In this document: piece after piece, positions 24,363 to 34,700 of the stretch | Layout of the letters: the number at the start of each line of letters is the position of its first letter | Position numbering within the stretch: the first letter of the stretch is position 1 | Assembly: GCF_938023125.1 (NCBI RefSeq) | Contig: NZ_CALHDW010000017.1 | Location: 248,001 to 312,000, forward strand | DNA from: an uncultured Porphyromonas sp. | GTDB lineage: Bacteria; Bacteroidota; Bacteroidia; Bacteroidales; Porphyromonadaceae | DNA: 64,000 bases | Direction: 5' to 3' | Program-made: the position numbers and the translations under genes | Notes under the pieces: generated by a model | The model's database searches: none | What the model saw: only the letters and a program-made list of their open reading frames with translations | Told to the model about the DNA's origin: nothing

Positions 24363-25057
24363 CGTACCACTCCTTTCTTTCTCCAAATGAGCAAGAGCAC
24401 GAGACCGCCTAGCATGCCGCCCAAGTGGGCATAATGCGCAACGCCATCGCCATAGCTGGAGATACCCAAGAAAAGCTCCACAAGGCCGTAACCAATCACC
24501 ACATACTTTGCCTTGATGGGAATAGGAATAAAGAAAATATACATGGGAACATTTGGGAAAAGCATCCCAAAAGCAAGGAGCAAGCCAAAGACTGCTCCCG
24601 AGGCCCCAACGGTTACAAAGAGGTTTAGGAAACTCTGTAGGGGAAGCGTCTGTACGCCGTTAAGGTTAATCATCTCTGCCCCTGAGGAGGCTACCTCGTG
24701 CAACTCCGTAAACCAGAAGATCTCTTGAGAAAGCCCGGCCACAAGCGCACAAGTGACATAGAAGAATAGGTATCGCCACGCCCCCATCCGCTGCTCTACG
24801 GCTCCTCCAAACATGAAGAGCGAGAACATATTGAAGAAGATGTGAGAAAAACTACTCGTATCGTGCAAAAAGGCATAAGTAAAAAGCTGGAAGGGATAGA
24901 AGGAGCTCGCCGCATAGTACTTGAGCCCCAGCACCTGAGAGAGGTCAAACCCAAGGCGAAGAAAAACGATCTGCGCCAACCAAATCAGCAAATTGATCAG
25001 GATAAGATTGAGGGTAACCGGTGGGACTCTCTGCTTGAGGTATTCGTAAACGTTCAT
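24359..25057 (-). CDS. Rhomboid-family serine protease
   Basis: The 232-residue compact rhomboid has six membrane helices. The catalytic serine is in FVTVGASGAVFGLLLAFG (GASG), the histidine in AHYAHLGGMLGGL, and the oxyanion-side motif in SHIFFNMFSLFMFGGAVEQ. It cleaves membrane-anchored substrates in the inner membrane. Unlike its downstream neighbour it has a canonical GxSG and no long tail. It lies 27 bases after lptD and overlaps the next rhomboid by four bases. Confidence 0.9.
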   Translation of the reverse strand: MNVYEYLKQRVPPVTLNLILINLLIWLAQIVFLRLGFDLSQVLGLKYYAASSFYPFQLFTYAFLHDTSSFSHIFFNMFSLFMFGGAVEQRMGAWRYLFFYVTCALVAGLSQEIFWFTELHEVASSGAEMINLNGVQTLPLQSFLNLFVTVGASGAVFGLLLAFGMLFPNVPMYIFFIPIPIKAKYVVIGYGLVELFLGISSYGDGVAHYAHLGGMLGGLVLLLIWRKKGVVR

Positions 25058-25084
25058 AGTGTAGCGGATAAAATAGACGGGAGA

Positions 25085-28000
25085 TCAGTACCAAGAGACA
25101 CTGTTGCCCGTGGTGAGATTGGCTTGCTGATACTTGATATCTTTGAGAAGTTGTGACTTGACGCCAATAGTAACCGTATAGCTCTTGTAGGGGCCAATGG
25201 GGATGATGCTCGCCGAGAGCTGCCAACAATGGAGATCTCGTGCGATAGAAAGAGTCATATTGGTAATGCGTTTGAGGTCGAAGTTGTAGTTGGCATCGAA
25301 CATAAACGACCAGTTCTTTGTGGGCTTAAAATCGCCACGGAAACTGAGGTTGTGGGTCAGTTTATAGCGATATTCCCGGCTCTCCGTATCAAACTTTGCA
25401 TAATCATACCCCAAGTTCATGCTATAGTTAAAGGAGAAGTTCCAAGGGAAATTCCACGACACATAGCCATCGGCATCATGCGCTCCCAGGATATCTTGAG
25501 ACGATCGCTGGCGCGACACAACACCCGCCGCCCCATCAAGGCTCATAGGATCGCCCTGCGAGGGGATATCATCATCTTGCGGAGCAGAAGTATTGTCCGC
25601 CATCTGATCTTCTGTGACCTCACTCGCCTTTTTCTTAAAGGTTTTTCGGTACCAGTCGACCAATTTACCCCAGCTCTGGTTATTGAACTGATAGCTGAAG
25701 CCGGTACCGGTGCCAATCAATCGGCCAAGGCCCTTTCCATTGAGCACACGAAGTTTATTCACCCGATAGGGTCTGGGGTTGCCGTTGGCATCGAGCTGAT
25801 AATCGTAGAGGTACGTATCAAAATCCCCGCTCAGACGCAGCGAAAAACGAGACGAGAAACGGAAGGAAATAGAAGCGGAGATATTGCTCCAACGCATGGA
25901 GTCTGCCATCATGTTGTAGCTTGCTCTCCAATCGAGTTGGTCGATCAAACTAATCTTCTTGAAGGCCTCTTCGTTGTCCGTAGTATCGCTCTGAGGCGCA
26001 CGGATCTTCATCTCCAAGTTGTTGGAGAAACTAAACGAAATGGCCCCGGACTTACCACGGCTAGGTGCCCCAAAGATACCATTGCGATAGAGGCTATAAG
26101 GCTCTTCGTGCAACTGCCCATCGGGGGTTGTATACTGCACAGTGCGGTAGTAACCCCAAAATGGATCACCAAAATCGGGACTATACCCCAACGACACAGA
26201 GGGGGTAATGCGGTGGCGAATCATCTGCACTTTGTCTCCAAAGATCTTCCACGGCTTATAGAATCCGTATAGCGTAGTGGAGGCAGAGAGCGAGAGACTG
26301 AAGTCATTGACATGATAGAACCCATAGGTTGTATCGGCATCCACGAGGCGTTCTTTAGTGCTATCATAGCGCATCGTAGTACGGCTCGTGTACCACCTGG
26401 CATTGTAGTTTAGCGAGGGGGTGATGCGAATATAGTCGAATAGGGTGAAGGAGGCAGAGATAGGGATACTATGCTGCATCCCATTGCGCCAATCACGCAC
26501 TAGGCTACTCTGTAAGATAAGATTCTCTTTGGTAGTGATGCTATTGCGGAAGGAACCCGAATAGCTCATCGAGATTTTCTCATACCACAGCTCCTTCCCC
26601 ACTCGCTTTTTCCTCTTAAATGGGTAAATAGTACTGAGCGAAATCGAAAGGTTAGGCAGCGACACCGACAGGGTGGAGTCTCGCGACCGCTGGTCGATAT
26701 TGAGTGCGGCCGTTAGAGAGAGAGGGATGCTCGTAAAGCGGCGAGAATAGCTCACACTAGATCCTTTTGTATTCTCGGCCCTACGATCGGGGTCGTACAT
26801 TGTCTCTAACGAATTGTGGTTGTAGCTACTCGTAGAGAAGTTGACACTCGCCGAGAAGGTGCGCAAGGGGTCTACCTTTGGATCCTGCGTATGCGACCAA
26901 TTGAACGTAAAATCCTTGGTTTTGGAATAGTCGCCCGGGATCTGCTTATCCCCCCGAGACGTGGAGACATAGCCTGCAGTAACATGCCCCGAATACTTAT
27001 AACGCCTCCGGTAGTTAGACTCAAGCGAGAGCCCCCAAGAGCCTTTGGTATAGAGATCGGCACGTGCCGTCAGATCCACATAGTCGTTGATAGCGTAGTA
27101 CAATCCCAAGCCACGCAAGTAGAACCCTCGATCGGCTTCCTCTCCATAGGAGGGCATGATAAGCCCCGAGGTGCGCTGCTCATTGAAAGGGAAAAAGCCA
27201 AAAGGCAACCCAATAAGATAGAGAGGAACGCCCCCCATCACCATATAAGCAGGGCCCGCTACTATGTTTTTGTCGGGTACGACCTTGGCTCTGGTGAGTT
27301 GGAGATAGAAGTGAGGGTTGAGGTGATTGTCGCACGTAGTGTAACGCCCGCCTTGTATATACATGGTATTGTCGGGCATACGCTTTGCCTCATCACTCAT
27401 CAAAAATCCCTCTCCCTGCTGGGTGAGGATACCCGTGATGTAGCCCTTCTCCGTGCGGAAGTTGTAGCGCATGGTCTCGCTCTCAAACGTTTGCTTCCCA
27501 TCCGTAAAGGTGGGATAAGCCGTAGGATGCCCCTCGTGGTCTAAAACATACTGCGCATACACCTCCGAGCTATCCGTATTGATATGCATGAAGTTGGACT
27601 GTATGTTCATCGACTGATAGTCCACCTTGCCCTTACCAAAGAAGTAAACCCGGTTTTGCCCTAGCATCACAATGGAGTCTTCTGCAGCGAATTCGATCAC
27701 ACTCTCTAGTACGATGGGTTTTTCTTGCCCCTCGGGAGAGGAAAAAAGAGAATCCGGCTCGTCCGTTTCTGCAGCCAAACTATCTGGGCGGGTCGTAGTG
27801 GGGAGGGAATCGGCTAATGCCGTGGGGCGCCCGAGAGAATCCGGGGGAAATGAGTCTAATCCGAGTGCCGGAGCTTCGCTTTTCAGACTTGCCAGATCCG
27901 ACAAGGGAGGCTCAGAAGTGAGGGTTGTATCGGGTAGAGAAGCAGGCGTTTCTCTCAGAGTATCAGAGGGTAAGACAACCGGCGTAGTAAAAACGGAAGG

Positions 28001-28093
28001 ACGACGCATCGTACACCCTCCCCCCAAGATTAGGAAGAAGAGTAGCAAAAAGGCAGTTATCCTATTACTCCACACAAAGTGCTCTGTACTCAT
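25085..28093 (-). CDS. lptD: LPS-assembly outer membrane protein LptD-like
   Basis: The 1002-residue protein has a signal region with a possible lipidation Cys (LILGGGC) and a low-complexity Ser/Pro/Asp segment to about residue 120. An OstA/LptD N-terminal beta-jellyroll follows (RVYFFGKGKVDYQSMNIQSN, GYITGILTQQGEGFLMSDE). A large beta-barrel comes next, with many alternating aromatic strands. LptD inserts LPS into the outer leaflet. The Bacteroidetes form is longer and diverged, and no LptE is adjacent. It heads an operon with two rhomboids. A promoter box lies 33 bases upstream. Confidence 0.88.
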   Translation of the reverse strand: MSTEHFVWSNRITAFLLLFFLILGGGCTMRRPSVFTTPVVLPSDTLRETPASLPDTTLTSEPPLSDLASLKSEAPALGLDSFPPDSLGRPTALADSLPTTTRPDSLAAETDEPDSLFSSPEGQEKPIVLESVIEFAAEDSIVMLGQNRVYFFGKGKVDYQSMNIQSNFMHINTDSSEVYAQYVLDHEGHPTAYPTFTDGKQTFESETMRYNFRTEKGYITGILTQQGEGFLMSDEAKRMPDNTMYIQGGRYTTCDNHLNPHFYLQLTRAKVVPDKNIVAGPAYMVMGGVPLYLIGLPFGFFPFNEQRTSGLIMPSYGEEADRGFYLRGLGLYYAINDYVDLTARADLYTKGSWGLSLESNYRRRYKYSGHVTAGYVSTSRGDKQIPGDYSKTKDFTFNWSHTQDPKVDPLRTFSASVNFSTSSYNHNSLETMYDPDRRAENTKGSSVSYSRRFTSIPLSLTAALNIDQRSRDSTLSVSLPNLSISLSTIYPFKRKKRVGKELWYEKISMSYSGSFRNSITTKENLILQSSLVRDWRNGMQHSIPISASFTLFDYIRITPSLNYNARWYTSRTTMRYDSTKERLVDADTTYGFYHVNDFSLSLSASTTLYGFYKPWKIFGDKVQMIRHRITPSVSLGYSPDFGDPFWGYYRTVQYTTPDGQLHEEPYSLYRNGIFGAPSRGKSGAISFSFSNNLEMKIRAPQSDTTDNEEAFKKISLIDQLDWRASYNMMADSMRWSNISASISFRFSSRFSLRLSGDFDTYLYDYQLDANGNPRPYRVNKLRVLNGKGLGRLIGTGTGFSYQFNNQSWGKLVDWYRKTFKKKASEVTEDQMADNTSAPQDDDIPSQGDPMSLDGAAGVVSRQRSSQDILGAHDADGYVSWNFPWNFSFNYSMNLGYDYAKFDTESREYRYKLTHNLSFRGDFKPTKNWSFMFDANYNFDLKRITNMTLSIARDLHCWQLSASIIPIGPYKSYTVTIGVKSQLLKDIKYQQANLTTGNSVSWY

Positions 28094-28125
28094 ACTGCGT
28101 TGGCATACACTGCTGTCTTAGCGTA

Positions 28126-28133
28126 CAAAAGTA
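28126..28133 (-). promoter_or_regulatory. -7 box for the lptD-rhomboid operon
   Basis: TACTTTTG on the minus strand matches TAnnTTTG, 33 bases before the lptD ATG. Confidence 0.6.
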
Positions 28134-28231
28134 CCTTTTTTTTTGCTGAGAGGGTATAGGATAAATCAAGATGTATGGATTACTCCGAAGGGAGCCCTCG
28201 GTGACAGGCATTCTCGCCCTGGAGCCTAAGA

Positions 28232-29167
28232 CTAATCGCGAAGGGAGAAAGAGGTGCGTCCGATTAGCGATCCATCGGCAAACAACTCCACACGATAAGT
28301 GCCTACAAGCAGGGTCTCCGCCACATTCCAGTAGAGTACAAAGGGCAGGTCTTCCCCTCCGTATTCTATCTCTTTGGAGGCCGTAGAGTGCAACGTGCTC
28401 CCCTCGTAAGAGAAAGCCACCCCATCCCCCGCAAGAGGTTGATCGTTAGGATTCAGGATGCGCAAATAGAGGACTCTGCGACCCGGCTGTGCCGTAACAT
28501 TGCGAGCAATAGTCCCCTCAACCTTTATCGTTCGGATCTTATCAATACGTTGGGTGGCACGTCCCCGCTTATCAAGAGAGGCAGTCCGAAGCCCTTGAGC
28601 ATCGAGCCGAGCGGCACGAGCCACTTGGGCCGTGAGAGAACTTTTCTCCCCTGCCAATTTGCGCGTCTCTGCCTCAGTAGCCTCTATATGGTCGCTCATT
28701 TTCTGATTTTCTGCCCGTAGCTCCGTATTGATTCGCTGAAGAGAATCGATCTGCGCCACATAGGAACGTAAAACCTTGCGAAGCGACGTAATCTCCTGCG
28801 ACAGCTCATTGATGCGCTTGGCATCGTTGTCTTTTACCGCACGCAGCTCTGCCGTAAGCCTATCGACCTTGGCTTGAGCCTCACTCAATTGATCGAGAAT
28901 AGAGTCGGAAGCTATGTGCAAACGATTCTCCCCGTAGCCGGAAGCACCTCGAATCTTCTGCGCTTGAATCCCAAATTCCTCCTGAAGAGCTGAGAGCTCC
29001 TCCTGCATTTTGGAACGCTCCATCGCCACAAGTTCTTTTTTCTCTTGTTCCAAATGGTGACGTTCCCTAGAGAGAAGCGAGAAGAATAACAACCCCAAGA
29101 GAAAAACAACAGCGACAAAAGCTGCTACAATAAGGAGTTTCTTTTGCTTAGACGTGAGGGCTTGCAT
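28232..29167 (-). CDS. Membrane-anchored coiled-coil protein of unknown function
   Basis: The 311-residue protein starts with one membrane helix (LLIVAAFVAVVFLLGLLFFS, about 11-30). A long heptad-rich coiled coil follows to about residue 175 (LSEAQAKVDRLTAELRAV; LSQEITSLRKVLRSYVAQID). The C-terminal domain of ~110 residues is beta-rich (VLYLRILNPNDQPLAGDGV; YRVELFADGSLIGRTSFSL) and looks like an immunoglobulin or TfoX-free adhesion-type sandwich. I do not recognise a named family. The topology suggests a periplasmic rod tethered to the inner membrane. It lies 38 bases downstream of the DUF3256 gene and is probably co-transcribed with it. Confidence 0.75.
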   Translation of the reverse strand: MQALTSKQKKLLIVAAFVAVVFLLGLLFFSLLSRERHHLEQEKKELVAMERSKMQEELSALQEEFGIQAQKIRGASGYGENRLHIASDSILDQLSEAQAKVDRLTAELRAVKDNDAKRINELSQEITSLRKVLRSYVAQIDSLQRINTELRAENQKMSDHIEATEAETRKLAGEKSSLTAQVARAARLDAQGLRTASLDKRGRATQRIDKIRTIKVEGTIARNVTAQPGRRVLYLRILNPNDQPLAGDGVAFSYEGSTLHSTASKEIEYGGEDLPFVLYWNVAETLLVGTYRVELFADGSLIGRTSFSLRD

Positions 29168-29205
29168 ATAAAACTAATGGGCTATCTATCCCAACGAAAT
29201 CCGAG

Positions 29206-29850
29206 TTATTGAAGTTGAAAAGACTTACGCTTCCACTTTAGGCGAAGGGGATCCGGACGCAGCAAGGCTCGCCAATGTGCTTTTTCTTCTTCCGTAGAGG
29301 CACTCTCCGGCACGAGCGACACGGTCAAAACCTCTTCCCTAGAAGAGTAGGTAATATAGCGTGCTAGCGAAAAAACATTCGCCCGATCTTGGTCACTAGC
29401 TTCGGGCAGGAGCAAATTGGTTATGGGGCAATCCGACAGCAGACTCTCGGGCGAAAGTACTTCGCCTCGCTTATTAAAAAAGGAAATGCTTGAGTAGGTA
29501 AATGGCTCCTTTATAGTCGTAATGTAACATAGAATATCTCCACCTCTATGAGGCAAGGCAACCATCTCAAAAGAGAGTGCTCCCGTACCGAAAGAGAGAA
29601 AACGCTTGGTGCGCTCCTCCACCTTGAGCACGAAAAGGGATCCCAAACCCTGTGCCTCCACCTCCTGCCTGGGCTTGGCCTTTAGTAGAGAATCGCGAGC
29701 CTCGAGATCCAAAAAGGGGATTGTACCCTCGGGCAAAGCTGCGACCAGCTCCTCCAAAGACTGCGCCCGAAGCGACGAATGAGGGAGCGCCATCCAAACA
29801 ACGGCGAGTAGGCCCACAAGTATAGGGTGAACGAAGTATCTCTTCTGCAT
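29206..29850 (-). CDS. DUF3256 family secreted protein
   Basis: The 214-residue protein has a signal peptide (LVGLLAVVWMALPHSSLRAQ). Matches to the Bacteroidetes DUF3256 pattern include LEELVAALPEGTIPFLDLE near the mature N-terminus and GGDILCYITTIKEPFTYSSI in the middle. The function is unknown and it is probably periplasmic. The start ATG at 29850 lies only eight bases after a TATCTTTG -7 box. The next Met would delete most of the signal peptide, so this gene probably makes a leaderless or near-leaderless mRNA. The coiled-coil gene follows 38 bases later. Confidence 0.78.
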   Translation of the reverse strand: MQKRYFVHPILVGLLAVVWMALPHSSLRAQSLEELVAALPEGTIPFLDLEARDSLLKAKPRQEVEAQGLGSLFVLKVEERTKRFLSFGTGALSFEMVALPHRGGDILCYITTIKEPFTYSSISFFNKRGEVLSPESLLSDCPITNLLLPEASDQDRANVFSLARYITYSSREEVLTVSLVPESASTEEEKAHWRALLRPDPLRLKWKRKSFQLQ

Positions 29851-29858
29851 AACTTAGG

Positions 29859-29866
29859 CAAAGATA
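29859..29866 (-). promoter_or_regulatory. -7 box for the DUF3256 gene
   Basis: TATCTTTG on the minus strand matches TAnnTTTG and lies eight bases from the ATG. Confidence 0.6.
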
Positions 29867-29990
29867 CAACAAAAAAACATCCTTTCCCTTCTGTATTTAC
29901 ACTCCCCACACTCTCCCAATTCTCTCCCATTTTTCCTCTATTACGATAAAGATTCTCTCTAGAGGCTCCAACACCTTAGCTCTATAAAGC

Positions 29991-30024
29991 AAAAACTCCC
30001 CCTCTCTACGAAAGAGAGGGAGAG
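29991..30024 (-). terminator. Terminator of the SusC/SusD operon
   Basis: On the minus strand CTCCCTCTCT pairs with AGAGAGGGGGAG across a short TTCGT loop (stem limits 29996-30024), followed by TTTTTG. It lies 85 bases after the SusD-like stop. Confidence 0.9.
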
Positions 30025-30108
30025 CCTTTTACAGGACCTCGGAGAGGAGCTAAAATCCGTTCCCTAGCAGGGTGTCGGAGGCTTTTTCAACTCCTCTGAG
30101 AGAGTATC

Positions 30109-31725
30109 TTAACGCCAGTTACGGAAGTTCTGGAGATTCTCATTGTTCTCGCGGTCGCGGAGAGGGAATTCCCAAATGAACATCTTATCACCAGCTTGCT
30201 TTTCGAGGTTGCGACCCACTTCTTGTACAGCGCTTGATGTACCGAAGATCTGTCCGGCAGCGGTAAGACCACCAACTTGAGGTTCGCCACGCTTGAAGCC
30301 CATTCCCCAACGTACAAGGTCGTTGGTACGGAATCCTTCACCTACAAGCTCGCGTACACGCTCATTGCGGATTTCTTTGATCACTTCATCCTTTGTACCA
30401 AAGTCTAGAGGATCGGGATATCCGGAGGTGAGACGAGACTTTTCGAGCTTAACGATAGTTTCGGCAGCGTCTGCAGTTCTACCAAGTTCAGCAAGAGCTT
30501 CAGCCTTGATAAGGTATGCTTCGGCTACGTTGAAGAGGTGAACACCAAACTTGAACTGAAGAACTTTCGCATCAGTATTAAGAGAAGGATTACCGATGTA
30601 CTTCGTAAGAGTATTGAACTCTGCGCCAAGATCATCACGATAGAATCCCTTTGTATCAACATATACTTTCTTACGGATATCGTTTGCAGAATAGAGGTCA
30701 ACGACCCACTTTTCCAATACGAGAGAAGGCATGTAGTAGATAAACCAAGCTCTGGTCTTATCCTTATAGTCTTTATTATTCTTGTAACCTTCTCTGTGAC
30801 TAGCAGAAAGAAGAGAACTTGTAACAAAGCCATCTTGAGCCGTAGCACGGAGACGAACAAGGATTTCGGGGCTATCTTCGGTCTGCCAGATAGAGGTGAG
30901 AGACTTCGTCTTAGAAGGAGCATCACCATCAACATTGATAGCATACTTATTGATGAATGCATCACAAGCATCTACAGCCCCCTGCCAGTCATGCTTTGTA
31001 AGGCATACACGAGCCTTTACAGCATAAGCGAAGTCGCGAGTGAGATAGATAGCAGGCTTTACATCCATATTAGCATCAGCGGGGATGTTTGCAATAGCGT
31101 AGTCGAGGTCTTCAATCATGGATTGATAAACTTCGGCACGGGTAGCCTTCTTAGACTTAGCACCCTTGAGGGGGTCATACTGAGTCATCAAGATAATACC
31201 TGATTGCTCATCGTTATCAGTAGTACCATCCCAAGGCTTAGAGAAACGTTGGATCAAACGCCAGTGTGCAAGAGCACGCATGATCTTGATTTCTCCGATG
31301 TACTGCTTGAGGAGAGTCTTCTCTTCGTCTGTAGTTTGATACTCAGCGCTAGCAATAAGTTCTTCCGCACGCATGATGAAGTAGTTAGCCTGCATCAGGG
31401 TTTGGTAGTAAGCTGCATAGTAAGAATTAATATCACCATGATCGAGTACAGACTGCTCCTGCCAGGTATAAAGACCCTTGAGAGAGTTGTTATCAAGATA
31501 CGTAAGGTGGTAAAGGTCCGTCTGTACATCTGCAGTGTTCAGATTGTCGGGAGATTCCACCCCAATAAGCAACGCATAGACGGCATCTCGGTTCTGCTTT
31601 GCCATCTTGATGTCCTGGAAAGGCTCCTGCAAAGGAGTTCCTTCGGGCAAGCGCGTTACGTTGCACGATGTAAAGATCGTAGCGAACGCGAGGATAGCGC
31701 TGAGGAAAAATGCTATTTTTTTCAT
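30109..31725 (-). CDS. SusD/RagB-family outer membrane lipoprotein
   Basis: The 538-residue protein has a lipoprotein signal (AILAFATIFTSC, Cys 20). A helical TPR-like SusD fold follows (YYQTLMQANYFIMRAEELIA; KIMRALAHWRLIQRFSKPW) and the usual C-terminal block GTKDEVIKEIRNERVRELVG with the invariant E-R-x-R-E. It ends NLQNFRNWR. SusD-type proteins form the surface lid that captures ligand over the SusC channel. It lies 29 bases after the RagA-like SusC gene. The pair has no glycan-degrading genes around it, which fits peptide or protein-fragment uptake as known for RagAB rather than a polysaccharide locus. The substrate is inferred. Confidence 0.9.
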   Translation of the reverse strand: MKKIAFFLSAILAFATIFTSCNVTRLPEGTPLQEPFQDIKMAKQNRDAVYALLIGVESPDNLNTADVQTDLYHLTYLDNNSLKGLYTWQEQSVLDHGDINSYYAAYYQTLMQANYFIMRAEELIASAEYQTTDEEKTLLKQYIGEIKIMRALAHWRLIQRFSKPWDGTTDNDEQSGIILMTQYDPLKGAKSKKATRAEVYQSMIEDLDYAIANIPADANMDVKPAIYLTRDFAYAVKARVCLTKHDWQGAVDACDAFINKYAINVDGDAPSKTKSLTSIWQTEDSPEILVRLRATAQDGFVTSSLLSASHREGYKNNKDYKDKTRAWFIYYMPSLVLEKWVVDLYSANDIRKKVYVDTKGFYRDDLGAEFNTLTKYIGNPSLNTDAKVLQFKFGVHLFNVAEAYLIKAEALAELGRTADAAETIVKLEKSRLTSGYPDPLDFGTKDEVIKEIRNERVRELVGEGFRTNDLVRWGMGFKRGEPQVGGLTAAGQIFGTSSAVQEVGRNLEKQAGDKMFIWEFPLRDRENNENLQNFRNWR

Positions 31726-31754
31726 CTGTCTAATTACGAATTATAGGTCTTTTA

Positions 31755-34700
31755 TTAGAACATTAGTTGGATACCACCAACGAATTGGCGCGTATTAGGG
31801 AATCTATTCAGCGTAAGGCCACCGGCACTTGTTTCAGGGTCGAAACCGTTGTATTCCTTAGACGTAATGGTCAAGAGGTTACGAGCCGAAACATAAACCT
31901 TAGCTCCGGTGATAATCTTTTGAGAGCCAAATACGCTCTTGGGGAATGTATAAGCCAATTGGATGTTTTTGAGTCGGAGGAAAGAAGCGTTTTCCAACAA
32001 ACGATCATCGATTACCATTTGTTCGTCGAACTTAGAAGCTGTAACCTTAGCCTTTTCTTCGGGTGTTAGATCGCTAGTCCACTCGTTAAGAAGCTTCTTA
32101 GAACGGTTAAGCATCGTGAAACCACCACTCACGTTGTTTTCGAGGAAGTAACGGTCGTTGTTCATAGAATAAACACCGGTGAGGAAGGTCCAGTCCATAG
32201 TAAGAGAGAGTTGCTTCTTCCAAGTTACACCCATCTGAAGACCACCAGAGAAGGGAGCGCTAAGCACAGCCTTTTCGATACGGTGCTTCAAGGCATCGCT
32301 ATACTCATCTGTAGTTTCTTTGGTTACGTTGCCGTTGCCATCAAGTTTGTACCACAATTGCTTACCGGTAGCAGAGTCAAAACCAGCAAATGAAGCTTGG
32401 TAGAATACCATAGGCTTGCCTACTGCGTAGTGAATTTCACCTACGTGGTAACCGTCTTTGTTGGTCTTTTCGCTAAAGAGCTTATCGATACGTTCTTGGT
32501 TGTAGTTGAGGGTTGCAGAAACGAAAGCGTCCCAATCCTTAGTTTGGAGGAAGTTGTAGTTAAGTGTAAGGTCAACCCCACGGTTGGTCATTGCGCCCAC
32601 GTTTTCCCAACGAGATGAATAACCTGTAGAGTAAGGAAGAGGTACATTCATCAACATGTCGGTAGTCTTTCTGTTATAGAAAGAGAGGTCTACAGTAAGA
32701 GCGTCATTCCACATACCATAGTCAACACCCACGCTCAACATACCCTGACGTTCCCAAGCGAGGTTGTCGTTACCAATAGAGGTGACACCGAATGCGAGTT
32801 CGTCTGTATAGTTGATTGTACCAGTGCGAGCATATGATGCATAGAGGGGGATTGAAGAGTTACCTTGTGTACCATAGTTGGCCTTGAGGCGGAGAGAGCT
32901 TACAATACCCTTATCAGAAACTAGACCTGAACGGAGGAAGTCATACATACCACCAACAGAGAAGAAGGTAGCAGCTTGGTGCTTAGAACCGAAGCGAGAG
33001 GAGCGGTCGTTACGGAGTGTAACGTCGAACGCCAAATAATCCTTGAAGAGGTAGTTTACACGACCGAAGAGAGAGAAGTAAGCGTAAGCTGTGCGGTACT
33101 GGCTGGGGAGACTTAGGTAGTTACCCTTCATACCGTGGCTCAACATCATAAACTTCTCATTCGTTAGACCTCTAGCACGTGCAGAGAAACCTTCGCTCTT
33201 GCTATCTACAAATTCTTGACCGAGGAGGAATGTGAAGTTGTTGTTATCATCCATCTTCCACTTGTACTCACCCGTGTTGGTCCAGGTAATAGCATAAGAA
33301 CCATCATAAGACTGTCTATTGATACCATAACCACTCGCTTCGGGGTGCTTAGGATACATGAGCAATTCGTCACGGCTGAAGACCATATCTATACCGGCTT
33401 GGCTCTTGAGGATAAGACCATCAACGGGGCGAAGCTGTGCGTATGCAGAAGTACCAAAACGGTAGCTATTAGAACCTTCCTTTACAAACTTAGCCTTGTA
33501 TTCGGGGTTGTAGAGGATAGCGTCTGTGATCGCAGGATAGAGACGGTGGAAAGTAAGGTAGTCTGCTTTTGTTGTAGTGAGGTTACCATCAGCATCACGA
33601 GTGTAAGGGCTATAGTAGCGAGGAATGGTGAGTGCACCAAACGTACCACCATCAACATAAGCACTATTGAAAGCATCTGCAGATACTTGTTGGATAAGAC
33701 CTCCAGAAATATTAACCCCAACGCGGAGCCAAGATTTTACACGAGCATCGATGTTGCTACGGAGGTTAATCTTGTTATATCTAGAGATTGAGTTAGAGAT
33801 ACCTTCTTGAGAGAAGTACCCCCCGGAGATGTAGTACGAAACGTTGTCAGTACCACCAGAGATAGACATGTCGGCTTGGAACGTAGGAGCCTTCTTTCCG
33901 AGGAAGAAAGAGAGCCAGTCGTAGTCACGAGCTACAGTTGCAACGTAGTCACCGTTTGCATCTTGTTCTATAGTACCGTCGAATGCTGTACCTTGGAAAC
34001 CATCCAAGAACTTCTTACGATCCGCCTTAGTCTCATAGTGACGGAGTTCGTAGTCGATAAGTTCTTGACCGGTCATCATCTGACGCATAGGACGATCGCT
34101 AATGAGGGTAGAGATACCATACATAGCGTTGAGAGAGATGCGACCATCTTCGTTGAGCTTACCACGCTTGGTAGTAATTACGATAACCCCATTGGCAGCA
34201 CGAGCACCATAGATTGAGGTAGAAGAAGCGTCCTTAAGTACGGTAATAGACTCAAAGTCGCTGGGGTTCATGGCCATAACCACGCTAGCAGATGTTTGTA
34301 CACCATCTATAATATAAAGAGGTGAACCCCCTGCTCCAAGAGAAGCATTACCGTGGATTTGCACCGAAGCAGCAGCGTTAGGATCCCCACTGGTGGTCTG
34401 TACTTGCATACCTGCAACCTGACCTTGGAGACCGTCCATTACGTTAGCAACGGGTTTGTTCTCTAGTTTTTCGCTAGATACACGAGCTACAGAACCCGAT
34501 ACGGTGCTAAGCTTCTGGCCGGAACCATAACCTACAACCACAACGGTTTCCATCACTTCTGTGTCCGAAGCGAGTACCACATTCATCACGTTCTTTACAT
34601 CCAAAACTTGCGTCTTCATCCCCACGAATGAGATCTGAAGTTGCTTTGCATTGCTGGGAACGGAAATCTGGAACTTCCCTTCTAGGTTGGTCGTAGTACC

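Noticed and set aside
25229..26272. 347-codon open frame on the plus strand
   Set aside because: It is antisense to lptD. The Ile/Arg/Val-rich composition is that expected from the reverse of barrel-coding DNA.
30538..31746. Two long plus-strand frames
   Set aside because: They are antisense to the SusD-like gene, without motifs, promoter or separate composition.
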